A DNA stretch of 64,000 nucleotides from Cinnamomum chago (GCA_038049695.1 CP142461.1:39543501-39607500), one strand, 5' to 3'. Counted from the stretch's first letter, positions 1-11,575 are shown. Notes: generated by a model from the sequence alone, not told the origin. Made by a program: numbers and translations.

Positions 1-1684
1 AATGCATGAACCCTCGGTTTTCTTCTTTTCTCCCTTTGAAGGAATGTTCGATTTTTTGACCCTATAGTCCAATTCAATTTGTAGGACTTGTGGGGCATGT
101 TTGTCGACATCCGCATTCGGCCTTTGTAGTTTTGAAATAAGACAATCACGAGTTTGTGGAGACATTCGTAATAGGTCAAGGATGTGCAGTGGTGCAGGTA
201 TGTGTTTGAAGTGCTCAATCAAGTCGTACTTAAAAGCCTCCTTCGGGCCTGCGTGTTCGTTATTGTTGCCACTTGGGGCGTTTACATTTTGTGTTCCTGA
301 AGGATTTACATAAGAAGAAGAAGTTTGGTTGTAGTTTTTGTGGTAATCCCGGCCAGAGCGGGTACCTCTACCAACTTCAAGAGCTTCTTGATAAGGGTCT
401 TCATTTGGAAAATCGTCCTTGGGATCCAAGCGTTGATCCTTCTCATTTGCTGAAGATGTGTCTACAGTAGAGTCACCATCCTCAGTGATTGCGTTACATG
501 GAGCATTTTCCGGGAACAAGTCCTAAACAGCATCCAGCAACTTTTCTCCTTCATTGAGTAATTTGTCGGTCCAGACATCTCCTATGAGGTCAAGTATCTG
601 AGACCAACTAACCAGGTCTCCATCGGCTGAAGTTTCTTCAGGATGATCAGTCGGAAGAGCTGTGAGTTGCGACGTCACGGTTTCAGGGGACGAAGGCTGA
701 GAAGATGTTATCTCAGTGGAAGTCACCCGAGAAAATGTAGCTCCAGAAGATATACTATCAGGTGTAGCCGGAGAGTACGTGTCTTCAGTAGATGATGCTT
801 CAGAGGCGCTATCATCTTGAGTTATTGCATTGCAAGTTGCCCTGATAGGAGATCCCCCCAGAGTGGACTGTTGGGAGTCAGACTCATCATCGGATGTGAG
901 AGGATCATCTATCCAGCAATTCTCTCCATTTTCAGGAGTTGAAGGAGGAGGTACCTGTTGATTTTCAGAGACTTCTGGTTCCGAATTTTGATCGTGAAGA
1001 TCTTGCTTTTATTCTAAGGCAAGGCACTGTAAGACCCTCGCATACTCTTCAGGATCAGGCATGGGAGCCAAATCTTCTTCTTCATCTGCCCCTTGTGGTT
1101 CAACACGATAGGGTTCCACTGGAGCGTTGAAGGGTAGTGAGTGAACAGGATTTTCTCAAACAGGCTCTTGGTCTTCTTCATCATCAGACCAGGATCCTTG
1201 TTGCCTATATGGGTTATACCAGATTACCGGCATAAGGTGAGATTCGGGAACCCATTCTTCGTCGAAGAGGTATTCTCCTGTTTCAAGGGATTCCTCCCAC
1301 TCGTCGGTGTCATTGGCGGTGCCACTGGACTCGATCCATCCATGGAGAATCCAATCACCAAATTGCAAGAGTATGATGCCCCTTGCACAGTTTCATTTCT
1401 GAATTGAGGTGGCATGAAATCACCAAGGGTGAGTTTTCTTTCCACCTTTGAAGCCTTGGATTCTTCCGTTGCCCCCAGCGAAGCAATGGAAGAGGTTTCT
1501 GCCTTTTCCAGGATTTCTTGCTGTGATTGATCTTTCTCCTACTACTTGAGCTTGCGGAGTTGTCACTTGGCTTGCTTTCACTGTTGAGTGGTAGGCTTTG
1601 TTTTGACGATCTCCCAATTTTCATCTTCTAGGAGATCGGGATGCACCCATATAGGTTGTCCTTTAAGTGTTGGATAAGGGACAA
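1..1684 (-). pseudogene. degraded post-gag region of the gypsy element
   Basis: Directly downstream of gag on the minus strand, a readable stretch continues at about 1680-1600 (PYPTLKGQPIWVHPDLL) and again near 1445-1225 (LTLGDFMPPQFRNE), separated by several stop codons and frame changes. It is rich in Ser, Thr and Glu. This is the usual place for the gag-protease spacer of gypsy elements, but I see no protease active-site motif. Other short reading frames here, on both strands, look accidental. The function is inferred only from position. Confidence 0.5.
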
Positions 1685-3322
1685 CTATTGGGACATCTGG
1701 GTCATTTTTATCACCTTAAAGGAAGTAGTGGTCTTCTCCTTTGGTGATTTTGAAGTTTGTCCATACGACACCATGTTGACGGAGGCAGGCCCATAGTTTT
1801 TGTCAAAGGTGATGACTCCGTTTTTCCACATCTCGTTGATCTTTTCTCTCACAACAAAGCATTGATTGAGAGGATGCGAGATCATCTGGTGGTAAGGAAA
1901 ATACCGAGGATCGTTTGTTTTGCCAACATCTCCCGGTCTTTTGGGCTCAGGTAAGGTGGGTTTACCATTTGCTACAAGAGCCTTGAAGATTTCTTCAACA
2001 TCTTTATCGAACGGGTATTTTTTCTCTACTCGTTCTCTGAAGGCATCAGAGAGTTCAGGTTTCTTACCTGCAGCTTTGTTTTCAGCTTTCTTTGGCTGCT
2101 GAGGAGCTAACTTGGTTTGCACATTAAGAACCTCCTTTTTCAATAGCTTTGAGGTCGTAATGGTAGCCGGCTCTTTCTTTGATGGCTGCTGATTGTTGAG
2201 GTCTTTGATCATCGTTTCAGCCTCCATGGAAGCTTCTAGGAGTTCTCCCAGGTTCTTTGATTTGTTGCCGATAATCATGGAGCGGATCCTCGCTCTCATG
2301 TTGTTACGGCAGATGTCGACGAGTGACACTTGTGGCAGCACATCAGAGCATTTGTATGCCATCGCCTTCCACTTGTGAATCAAGTCGTAAGTTGACTCAT
2401 TCTCTCCCTGTTTTAGGCTGCAGAGCTGTGCCATAGTAACAGGATGATCCTCACCTTTGAAGTGGGTCAGGAAGCGTGTCTCTAGCATGGTCCAATTTTG
2501 GATGGAGTCCTCCGGTAGAGTGGAGTACCAATCGAAGGCCGTACCTTTTAGGGTACTTGCAAAGAGACAGATCTTGAGGACGTCCTGATCTGTGATAGCT
2601 CTCGTCAGGATCTTGAAGTGGATGACGTGTGGTCTGGCTGAACCTTTCCCCGTATATGTTTGGAGAGTAGGTTGTTTGAATTTGGCAGGGAACAGGACCG
2701 AGTCCATCCATAAAGGATATGGTGGCTTGATCCCATGTTCCTTCAGTGTATCCTCTTCTTTTGCTTTGGCGAGGATATCGTCAACGTCCTTTTTGATAAG
2801 GGCGCGTGACTCACTGTTTTCTGCGTTTTCCTCATTATCTGGAGGACATTGTTTATTCTCTTGACGCTGAAAAGCGAGGATAAAATTTTCCATCAGAGCC
2901 TCAATCCTCTGCTGACCTTGCTCCAATTACTAGATGCGTGCAGTCGTTTCATCAGGAGGTGGATTGCGAGGTGGCTCAGAATTTGTAGCCAAGACGTTCA
3001 TACTCCGTGATTCGAACGAGGAGATCGTCTTGGTGACTGAGCTTGGGCTCATTCTTGAAGAGCTTGAGGAAGGATTACTCCGTTGTCCTTGGCTTGAAGG
3101 AGTAGAAGATTCATCCAGATGTCTTCGTATCTGGGAGACGCTACGAGTCACCGATCGTCGGACATGAAGTTTAGTTGTTGACTTCAGACATCTTCTGGTT
3201 TTACCAACCATATGGGCAGCAGCAACTTGATTGGGTCTTTCTTTTTCGACCCATTTTTGGGAGACTTGGAGGATAGGATGCTGGGTCCTTTGCTTTTCTT
3301 GTCCCTTTTGTCGATACAACAT
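1685..3322 (-). pseudogene. gypsy gag polyprotein (Retrotrans_gag), in-frame stops
   Basis: Two same-direction segments, 3322-2930 (130 residues, basic and Ser-rich) and 2926-1685 (413 residues), are separated by adjacent TAG/TAA stops, so the gag is broken. The second has the Retrotrans_gag pattern of Ty3/gypsy capsids, with FDWYSTLPEDSI followed by LETRFLTHF and LCSLKQGENE. Near its end a histidine/cysteine motif (YHQMISHPLNQCF) stands where gypsy gags carry a degenerate zinc-knuckle-like site. Gag would form the cytoplasmic virus-like particle that packages element RNA. The stops make this copy non-functional. The family is clear; the exact lineage is not. Confidence 0.8.
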
Positions 3323-3450
3323 GCGGTGATGTATGCGACGGGAAATTTGAGCTTCTATTAGCTCTGGATGGGCTTTAGTAGATAGATTAGCCCCCAGGTA
3401 AGGGTAGGATTACTTAATGAACCCGTTTGGAGGACCCTTGCCTCGAACAG
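3323..3450 (-). other. gypsy leader upstream of gag, next to the solo LTR
   Basis: Short stretch between the start of gag and the inserted solo LTR. It continues the gypsy leader found beyond 5661. No gene is visible. Confidence 0.4.
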
Positions 3451-5656
3451 TGTTAGGGTCTTTATAGATTGCAATTTGATGGATGCATTAATCATTCTAG
3501 CATCATTTGTTTTACACACTTGCATTGGTTTTAAATAAACTTGAAATCTTGTTTTATTCATGCATTGCTTTTAAGATTTGTAAAAGTATTGATTTATGCA
3601 TGTTTTGGTTTCAATCTTGGATGCATTTGTTTTAGAAAAGAGTTTTCAAGAAATCAAGCAAGCCTTTGTTTTAAAAGTTTTTGAATCTTTTTAGGCTTTT
3701 AATATTCATGTTTTAAAAACCATTAGAATCTTTAAAACATGTTTTTCAAGCTTGATTTAGTGGCCAAAAGGTCCCCCAAAGAAAAAACCTTCAAATATGC
3801 AAAAGTTGCATTTTTTGCAAAAAGGGGGGAGTCCCGGCAGTGTCGCCGGTCGACCGAGAGGCAGGTCTCGGTCGACCGAGACAACTGAAGGCAAAAATTG
3901 CCTGGGAGCACCAACGGTCAGAAATATGACCGTTGTGTGTTCTCGGTCGACCGAGGCCTGTTTGCCGGTCGACCGAGGACTAGCCGTTGGCAACTTTTTG
4001 CTATAAATATGAGTTCTTTCCCTTGCCAAAAGTTGGGAATTTTTAACCCCTCCTTGAGAGGATTTGAGGCATATCAAAAGGGAAAAGAACCAAGGGATGA
4101 AGGGGATGATTAGGAAAGCTAAAACTTGGATTAATGAAGTTAAACCACCAAGTAGGCTCTTCCTTCCTTAATCATATGTTTTCATGCTTTGTTTTATATT
4201 TGGTAAATCATTTCTAGCATGTTAAACTATGTTTGTGTTGTGTCCTTAACATGTTTTATGTTTTGAGTTGATTTATTGTTTTGGATACAACATCACATGA
4301 TTCAATCCAAGTAGTACTTAACTTTGGTAAATCTAAGTAGATCATGTTAATGAAAGAACTTTGGTAAATCATATGTAACATGATCCATATACTTGGTTGA
4401 ATCTTTGGTTGTTGTTTTCCATCATAAGAACATCTCTTTCAAAACTAATTTATGTTTTGGATTCAACTTCTTTACAAATCATATGTTTTCATGTTTTGTT
4501 TTATCATTGGTAAATCTTTGTAGCATGTTAATCTATGATTTGTTGTATCCTTAGCATGTTCTATATTTTGAATAGATCTATTGTTTTGGATACATCACCA
4601 TTGATTCATCAAAGTAGTACTTTATCTTTGGTAAATCTAAGTAGATCATGTTAATGAAATATGTAACATGATTCATATACTTTGTTGAATCTTTGGTTGT
4701 TGTTTTCCATCATAAGAAAATCTCTTTCAAATGTATCTTATGTTTTGGATCCAACATCATTACAAATCATATGTGTATTATTGTTTTAATGTTTCACAAC
4801 TTGCCTTACTTTGATTGGTAAATCTTTTTCAAGTTGTCTTTATAATTACATATGATTTGTCCCCTCTTTTCAATCAAATCTATTTTTATGTTTTGTGCTA
4901 CATTGATGATTTGATTGACATCCCTATGCATCACATGTTTAGAGCTAATCCATTTCATACAACTTGTGTAACTTTGATATCATTAACAAGTTGTTACTTT
5001 TAACATGTGATTGCATCACTTCCTCAATCATAAATGTTTTATGAGCTAAAACTTTCAAAAGCCTTAGGCTTACATTTATGAACTTTCATTTTCAAAATGA
5101 TTGAGGACCACACACACACACTTCATGTGTTTTCATCTTTGCATTCATAGTGTGAGTGTGTATTAGATTTTCACTTCCATATCCGCCTATTTAAGAGGCA
5201 TTGTAATGAGCTTAATTTGTATCTCCATCAAGTGTATTAAAGACACTATCTTAGTGAGATAACCAACCTTGTGGTTGAAGAGGTTATTGCTTAGCCTATA
5301 AAAGCATAGTGTATAGGTTGATGTTAAGCCTTGAAAAACATCAATGTAAAGGTTATTGCTAAGCCTTGGAAAGCATATTGTAAAGGTTATTGCTTAGCCT
5401 ATTGAAAAGCATAAATAGTGGAAATCCGGTGGGGTGTTGGATCACAAGCCGGTAGTGGATGTAGGCATTGAGGCCGAACCACTATAAATACTTGTGTGAT
5501 GGTGCTTGCTTTGTGGTGATTGTTTTCCTTAAGCTTCCGCATATTGTTTGATAATCATCACTTGTGACTAGTTTAGTTCAAGAAATTAAAATTGGTCATA
5601 AAAGAAGCTCACCCTATTCACCCCCCCTCTAGGGTTAGGATCCTCGTGGACTTTCA
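3451..5656 (+). mobile_element. solo LTR (2.2 kb), TSD AACAG
   Basis: Begins TGTTAGGG and ends GTGGACTTTCA, with AACAG at both 3446-3450 and 5657-5661. There is no internal region or second LTR, so this is a solo LTR left by LTR-LTR recombination. In reverse orientation it is homologous to 9813-11550, 15516-17193 and 18832-20736, sharing the ends, the GC-rich palindrome block and the R/U5 repeats containing 'GCTTAGCCT'. Its end reads CCTCGTGGACTTTCA like the copy at 18832, so these two form one subfamily. It splits the gypsy leader. Confidence 0.92.
3846..4009 (+). promoter_or_regulatory. LTR promoter: GGTCGACC palindromes, AACGG sites, TATA box
   Basis: Within an AT-rich LTR, this GC-rich block has GGTCGACC at 3848-3855, 3870-3877, 3945-3952 and 3967-3974. 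An inverted repeat CAACGGTCA/TGACCGTTG lies at 3912-3935 and a further CCGTT at 3984-3988. A TATA box (TATAAATA) follows at 4002-4009. The order palindromes, AACGG, TATA is conserved in the other three LTRs of this family in the window. I infer this is the U3 core promoter with upstream elements. Confidence 0.6.
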
Positions 5657-5661
5657 AACAG

Positions 5662-6500
5662 TTTAGCTGTCTCCACACTCTGGACAAGGCTTTTCTTATA
5701 TCTACTTTGGTCAAGGAACGCAATTGGTGCAACCTCAGTGGGTTTTGAAAAGTTTTTTTATTTTTCTTAATGGATTCATCAAAGAGAATGAACGGTGTTC
5801 CAATCCGAATAAGGGCTCAAACATTTTTGCGAGCGCTAAATCCAAAAAGGAGGGGACCAAACTTTCTCAAATTTGATTCCAAAAGAAAAAAAAATTTGGT
5901 GTTCTTTTTTTTTTTTGAAGAGTTTTTAGGAAATCCCTATCGGACTCATCAAAGAGAAAAGATGGCCCTTTCCCCGATAAGAACAATAGCTGCGAACATT
6001 TCTGTGAGCTATCAAGGTCAAAGAGGAGAGGATTAAAGTTTCTCAAAATTGAATCCAAAAAAGAAATCAAATTTTTTTTTTTTTGAAATGAGAAAGAATG
6101 GAAAAAAGTTCAGAGGTAGAAATTTCCAACAATCCCATCTCATGTTTTTTTGGATGCAAGATCCAACGTAGGCCACCAACTAGAAAGGAGCCTAAGAATT
6201 CAAGCATCGCGTTCTCAAATGAACTGGTCCCTCCAGGTATGCCAGCTTGATGGACCCGAATTTTCCTTCCTTTCCTCTCCTATCCGTCCTCGGGGTCACC
6301 GAGAAAAGGCCGAATGGAGGGAAGAAAGGGGGAGAAAAAAGGGTATCAACATTTTTGTATGGGTATGCCAGATTTTCTATTCTACTTGGAATTTAGAAAT
6401 GGTGATCCGGAGATCCACCTTCGCAAGTAGAAAGGAAATCAACCTTTTTTCTAACTTTCCATTGCATGTATTTTTAAGAAAAGAGACAGTTTTTTTTTAA
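5662..6500 (-). other. gypsy leader with a tandem duplication
   Basis: No gene is seen. Two degenerate copies of a roughly 170-bp unit lie at about 5766-5935 and 5938-6085. Each starts with a 'TCATCAAAGAG' block and ends in a T-rich run after 'CCAAAA'. The reading frame at 6150-6500 has no recognisable domain and is low-complexity, so I do not call it a gene. The LTR/leader junction lies somewhere between about 6.1 and 6.9 kb and could not be fixed. Confidence 0.45.
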
Positions 6501-8670
6501 TGCCGTTAGAGGCGATTTTGTTTGCCATGAAAGGTGATTTTGTAGTAAAAGGCGATTTACAAATCTCATCAAAATGAATGACAAGAATTGTGATTTTTTT
6601 GTCTCTTAAACAAAATACAAAATACAACAGAAAAGTAAGAAAGGGAATCTGACTTCTCAGGAGATTGCGTAGACCAGTTCAGATTGATGGTCGCAAGTCA
6701 TGTATGGACTTCAGTTTTTTAGAGGATAAGGACCAAGGAAATGTCCTATACCCAATAAAAAATGAAGAAACGGGCTGAAGAGCCGCGTCTTGGCCATGTT
6801 GAATGTGAGAAAAGAAGGCTTTTTCTTGGCGGCGTGCCCCCCAAGGGGCTTCAATCACCTTGTGGTATTTGCTGCAGCAGAGTCTCTTCAGAGTAGCAGA
6901 GCTTCTGGATGATATTCCTGTCTAATTCTCTCCGATTTTTCTGGATGGATTTCTTGATCGATTTCTGGATCCGTTCTTCTTGGAATGATCTCCTATTTAT
7001 AGGCCTTTGGTAGCCATTTAGGAGTGTTTATGAGCTTTGATGGATTTAAAGATCCATGATGGGAGGAGTTACAAGTTTTTATTTCTTGATTTTGTAACTC
7101 CATTTTCCTTGAATCTGATTAGCCGATGGAGAATGATGGGCTTGTAATCGTCTTTAATCTCCATGATGAGAGGAGTTTCATGGCTTTAATGCCATGATGA
7201 CTTTGACTTGTAACTCTCATTTCCTTGCTTCTGATTGGGCCGTCCAAATTAATGAACTATTGACCGCATTTAGTTGGGTCAATTAACAACATTAAGTGGT
7301 CGCCGAGGATTTGAAGAGTCGCGGGCCGTGCCACATCTTTTGGAATTCTTCTTGCGATGATCGACGTTGGATCTTCATGTCGATCAATGTCGGATGATCA
7401 TGTAACTTCAGTCATATATTGCTAACAGCGGGCCGGTACCATCTGTCTTGTCGATTTCTCGATCGGTTGGACAGAAAGTGTATTTTCTTGGTCGGCCGGT
7501 TGGCGATCTTGGAGCGATCAATGACGATTTCATGCTCTTGATGGAGGATCTGAGATGTAGACGAAGATCAATCGTTCCCAAGCATCAAAAATCAGATTTT
7601 CAGGAAATCACAGGGGTTAGATCTCTCGAAACGCGAAAAGAATCGGAGAACGGGTCTTCCCTTTGGTCGCCGCTTTGTTGGCCGTTTTTCAAGCTTTTTG
7701 TTTCTTTTTCTCTCCTGTATTTTTCTTGACATTTTTCCTTATTTTTTGGCTTGGTTCTCCTAAAGAAAACCTGATGAGAAGTCGTGCAAATCAGAGCACA
7801 AAGTTTCCTAATTTTTTGGAAAAGCCGAGGACTTTGCCGCGCAGAGTTGCCGATTTTTGTCAAGAGTCGAAACTAGGTCAAACGATGTCGGAATGACCTG
7901 AAATTTGATGTGAAGCCTCCTGAGCAGTAGATAGGACTAGCCATGGGCTTTTGTCTAAGTTTTGAAGCCGTTTGGGGTCCTGTCACAGCTAGGCTTGATC
8001 TCGCCACGAGGAAGATGTCGCGCTTTGATGTGTGGTCAACTGATGTCCGATTGACCTGAAATTTGACATGGAGCCTATTAGAGTCATTTTGAGATGATCC
8101 ATTAGCTCCGATTTGGATGTCATGGTCCCTGGGTGCTCCGCCGCCTATAGCCTTAACTTTCTTTCGGAGCGTCAAAGTCGGGTCAAACGTTGTCGGAATG
8201 ACCTGAAGTTTGACGTGCAGCCCTTTTTAAAGCATGTTGAAGCCGCCCATGTGCTCTGTTTGATGAGTAATGGTCCCAGTGGTTCTCTCCGCCGAGGGAC
8301 TTGATTTTCTTTCGGGGCATCGAAGTCGGGTCAAACGTCGCCGGAATGACTTGAAATTTGACGTGAAGCCTTTTGGAGGTATTTTAAGACCATCTGTAGG
8401 CTCAGATCGAAGTTTTAATGTCTTCGACGACGACGTCGCCGCCATAAGCGCCTATTTGGCATCTAGAGGAGTGAAGTTAGGCCAAATGATGTCGGAATAA
8501 CCCGAAACTTCATATGAACTCCTCTTTTGGCTGTTTTCAAGGATATTGCAGTTTTCAAGTGATTCTGAAGAGATTTGATGCTCGAAGTAGCATTGCCCGT
8601 TTGTAGTAGGATGCGGCTTCGTGCGGTTTTTTTATGTTGAAGAGGCTAAGTGACTTTTTTGGTGTCAGCA
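6500..8670 (-). mobile_element. 5' LTR of the gypsy element (lower boundary approximate)
   Basis: The minus-strand start at 8670 is TGCTGACACC, abutting interrupted copia LTR. A good TATA box, CTATAAATAGG on the minus strand, lies at about 6990-7000. U3 is therefore roughly 8670-7000 and transcription would start near 6.97 kb. The LTR 3' end is not resolved because no matching second LTR or primer-binding site is in the window. Confidence 0.55.
7870..8520 (-). repeat. five ~150-bp degenerate repeats in the gypsy U3
   Basis: A block resembling 'GTCAAACGATGTCGGAATG', followed by 'ACCTGAAATTTGACGTGAAG', recurs at about 7876, 8034, 8184, 8330 and 8479. The spacings are 146-158 bp. The units are diverged but collinear. 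They sit upstream of the TATA box in element orientation, so they may be an amplified U3 enhancer module. Confidence 0.75.
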
Positions 8671-8763
8671 ATCTCATTAAAGGAAAGCATGATTTTATTG
8701 ATAAATAAAGAAATTAATCAATTTGTTACTTCATCTGATTGATTGAGACCACACAATCTAACA
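8671..8763 (-). mobile_element. copia 3' LTR remnant
   Basis: Starts TGTTAGATTGTG on the minus strand and matches the right end of the solo LTR at 24296-26011 over about 90 bp. It is cut at 8670/8671 by the gypsy insertion. The remainder of this LTR is presumably beyond the window start. Confidence 0.85.
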
Positions 8764-8780
8764 ATCTCCCACTTGGGCTC
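8764..8780 (-). other. copia polypurine tract
   Basis: On the minus strand GAGCCCAAGTGGGAGATTG stands directly before the TGTTAG start of the 3' LTR. This is the plus-strand priming site expected in copia elements. Confidence 0.75.
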
Positions 8781-9480
8781 AATTCCGGTCAGGGTTGCAT
8801 TTCATGCCCATCCCATCTACATGCTGCTCAAAGACTTTGGCAGTCAAAGGCCTAGTAAAGGGATCTGCCAGATTGTCCACAGAGGCTATCTTGGTAATAG
8901 CAATATCACCTCTCTGTAGAATCTCTCTGACTAAATGATATTTCCTCTGGACATGCTTTTGACTTTTATGGCTTCTAAGCTCCTTGGACTGAGCGACTGC
9001 CCCGCTATTGTCGCAGTAAATAGTGAGCGGCTATCGTGCCAAAGGTACCACCCCAAGTTCCATAAGGAATCTCTTGAGCCATACTGCTTCCTTAGCTGCT
9101 TCACAAGCCGCTACATATTCAGCCTCCAAGGTGGAATCAGTGGTACAATCCTGTTTAATACTCCTCCAGTTGATAGCTCCGCCACCATGCATAAATACAT
9201 AACCAGAGGTGGATTTCCTAGAATCCTTACCTGACATGAAGTCAGGATCTGTGTAACCTACTGAAATCAATTCATCACTGCCATAAATCAACATGTAATC
9301 TCTAGTCCTTCTCAAGTATTTGAGAATATATTTTACAGTAGTCCAATGTTCAGGTCTCGGGTTAGACTGATATCTGCTGACTGGGCCCACTGCATGACAG
9401 ATATCCGGTCTAGTACATAGCATAGCATAAATGAGGCTACCAACAGCCGAAGCATATGGTATCGACCTCATCTACTCCTT
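8781..9480 (-). pseudogene. copia RNase H domain
   Basis: The minus-strand frame 9471-9031 starts MRSIPYASAVGSLIYAML and contains CTRPDICHAVG, SVGYTDPDFMSGKDSRKSTS and TLEAEYVAACEAAKEAVWL. These are the conserved blocks of the copia RNase H that degrades RNA in RNA:DNA hybrids. The C-terminus continues in shifted frames to about 8785 (VDNLADPFTRPL, FEQHVDGMGMKC). At least one frameshift near 9030 and a stop near 9475 break it from RT. Confidence 0.85.
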
Positions 9481-9501
9481 TTCCTCAAGTGTCTTAGGAC
9501 A

Positions 9502-9812
9502 CTAATCCTTGGAAAGGTGCACTCCATGCCTGAAAGATGTAATACCCTTATTGGAGTTTTGCATACCAAACCGTACTAGTACCATATCTATGTTTGCAGC
9601 TTGGGATAAGTCAATCATCCTATTTTTCCGGTCTCGATGGACTTTGATCCCTATGATGTAACTAGCTTCTCCAAAGTCCTTCATATCAAAAGTCTTGGCC
9701 AACCAAACTTTTATTGTTAACAACATTCTTATGTCTTTCCTAAGGAGTAGGATGTCGTCGACATATAAAACCAGAAAGACTCCCCTGTCACCTTCACTTT
9801 TCAAGTACACAT
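9502..9812 (-). pseudogene. copia reverse transcriptase, C-terminal part
   Basis: Contains the catalytic YVDD box (FLVLYVDDILLL), then KTFDMKDFGEASYIIGIKVH. The frame is interrupted at its N-terminal side by the gag-only element; it continues at 17199 after one copy of the CACAT duplication is skipped. RT would copy element RNA to cDNA in particles. This copy is inactive because of upstream stops. Confidence 0.88.
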
Positions 9813-11550
9813 TGAAAGTCCTGGGATCCTAACCCTAGAGGGGGGTGAATAGGGTGTGCTACAAATATGACCAATTTAGAAAAATTTTAATTTCTTAAAA
9901 TAAACTAGTCACATGTGATGATTTAATCAAATAAAATGTGGAAGCTAATATAAACAATCACCATAAAAGCAAGCACCACAACACAAAGGTTTATAGTGGT
10001 TCGGCCTCAATGCCTACGTCCACTACCGGCTTGTGATCCAATCACCCCACCGGATTTCCACTATATATGCTTTTCACTAGGCTAAGCAATAACCCTTACA
10101 ATGTTGTTTTTACTAGGCTCAACAACAACCTTTACAAGATGCTTTTTAAGGCTAAGCAATAACCTTTACAAGATGCTTTTCAAGGCTAAGCAATAACCTT
10201 TACACAATGCTTTTCTTAGGCTCAGCAATAACCTTTACAAATAAAGATTTCTCTAAGAAAGTGTCTTCACAAAAGATCACTCTAAGAGATACAATTTAAG
10301 CACAATTGAAATTGCCTCTTAAATAGGCTAATATGAAAGTTTAAAACAAATTACAAACATACACTAAAACAAGTTAAAGTGTGTGCACAAGAGTATGAAT
10401 GCTTTACTTCAATCAATTTCTACAATGAAGCTCCTAAATGAATGCTTGATGCATTTTAAAATCAAAGCTTAGAAAATGATGATTGAAGATAAAACTAATC
10501 ACATAAAAGATTCAAACAACTTTGAAGAAATGAACTAAACAAGTTGTATGAATGTTAAAGTCTAAGAACACATGTGATTAGGATACGAGAGTTTGCAAAC
10601 CAATCTAATTTACCAAAGATGATATTGAGTTTGCAAAACAACTCTTTAAAAACTAGAAATCATGCATAAAAGAAAATACAAAGATTTAAACATGCATTGA
10701 TTCTAATTTTAATGGAAATCAAAATGACAAGTAAGATCTACCTTTTTAAAACTCAAGCATTTGATTTCCAAATAGCCCTCTAGCCTTTCCAACTTCTTCC
10801 CCTTTCTTTGGCTCCAAAATGGTCTCAAAAGTTCATGGTTCAAGCCTATAAAAAGGTTGGAAATGAATGGACTTTATACAAGAAAACAGTCCAACGGCTA
10901 GTCCCAGGTCGACCTACAAACAGGGGGGGTCGACCTGCTACACACAACGGTCAGAAAAATGACCGTTGGTGCTTCCGGAACCAGTCAACCTGCAGTGTGG
11001 CAGGTCGACCCGGGTCCCTGGGCAGGTCGACCTGCCACACTGCTGGTTGACAGCCTGGGACCAAAATTCCCAAATTTGCATATTTCAAAGTCTTTTCAAG
11101 TGGGAACTTTTGGGCCACTAAATCAAGCTTAGAAACATGTTTTAAATCAAACTAAGAAGTTTAAAAACATGAAACACAAAAAGCCTAAAATGATTCGACA
11201 TTTTAAAACCAAAGGCTTGCTTGATTTCTAAAAACTCTTTTCACATAAAAATGCATACAAAAAAGATTTTGAAAGAGATGAATGTATGCAAGGCACAAAC
11301 CTAAATCCTCAATATGATTTCTCAAAAGTAATGCACAAAGAATTAGGTTTTCAAAAGAGTTTGGATTCTAAAACCAATGCATCCAAGTTTAGAAACAAAA
11401 CATGCATAAGTGATTAATTCTACAAGTCTAAAATCCAATGCATGTATAAAACCAGATTTCAAGATTTTCTAAAACAATGCATGTGTGAAAATTCAAATGA
11501 TGCTCAAGTGAAAATGCATCCATCAAATTGCAATTACAAAATCCCTAACA
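9813..11550 (-). mobile_element. 3' LTR of the gag-only element (1738 bp)
   Basis: On the minus strand it starts TGTTAGGGATTTTG at 11550 and ends GGGACTTTCA at 9813. It holds the palindrome block (GGTCGACC at 10907, 10928, 11003 and 11025), the AACGG sites and a TATA-like TGTATAAAG at 10872-10880. R/U5 includes tandem units with 'GGTTATTGCTTAGCCT' near 10100-10250, with more units than in the 5' LTR. Confidence 0.92.
10872..11035 (-). promoter_or_regulatory. LTR promoter with GGTCGACC array and an MSA-type site
   Basis: Four GGTCGACC palindromes, a CAACGGTCA...TGACCGTTG inverted repeat (10945-10968), TCCAACGGCTA at 10890-10900 and TATA at 10872-10880. TCCAACGGCTA fits the mitosis-specific activator consensus YCYAACGGYYA at every position. 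The same block is at 16510-16680 in the other LTR. Regulation by MYB3R factors is inference. Confidence 0.5.
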
Positions 11551-11575
11551 ATCTCTCCCTTTGCAATTTGATGGC
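11551..11575 (-). other. polypurine tract of the gag-only element
   Basis: On the minus strand GCAAAGGGAGAGAT lies immediately before the TGTTAGGG start of the 3' LTR. The wording resembles the AAAGGGGGAGATTG tract of many plant copia elements. Confidence 0.75.

Larger units (their letters stand above)
1..8670 (-). mobile_element. Ty3/gypsy LTR retrotransposon, 5' half (broken)
   Basis: Reading the minus strand from high to low coordinates gives a 5' LTR (down to roughly 6.5 kb), a leader, then gag (3322 to 1685) and degraded post-gag sequence running off the window edge. The upper boundary is set by the neighbour: copia LTR sequence resumes at 8671, so this element inserted into that LTR. 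Its outer end reads TGCTGACACC on the minus strand, the expected TG start. The other LTR and TSD lie outside the window. It is interrupted by a solo LTR at 3451-5656. The lineage within Ty3/gypsy was not determined, and no primer-binding site was recognised. Confidence 0.75.

Noticed and set aside
6150-6500. 116-residue plus-strand frame in the gypsy leader/LTR region
   Set aside because: No domain, low complexity, and antisense to the retroelement.
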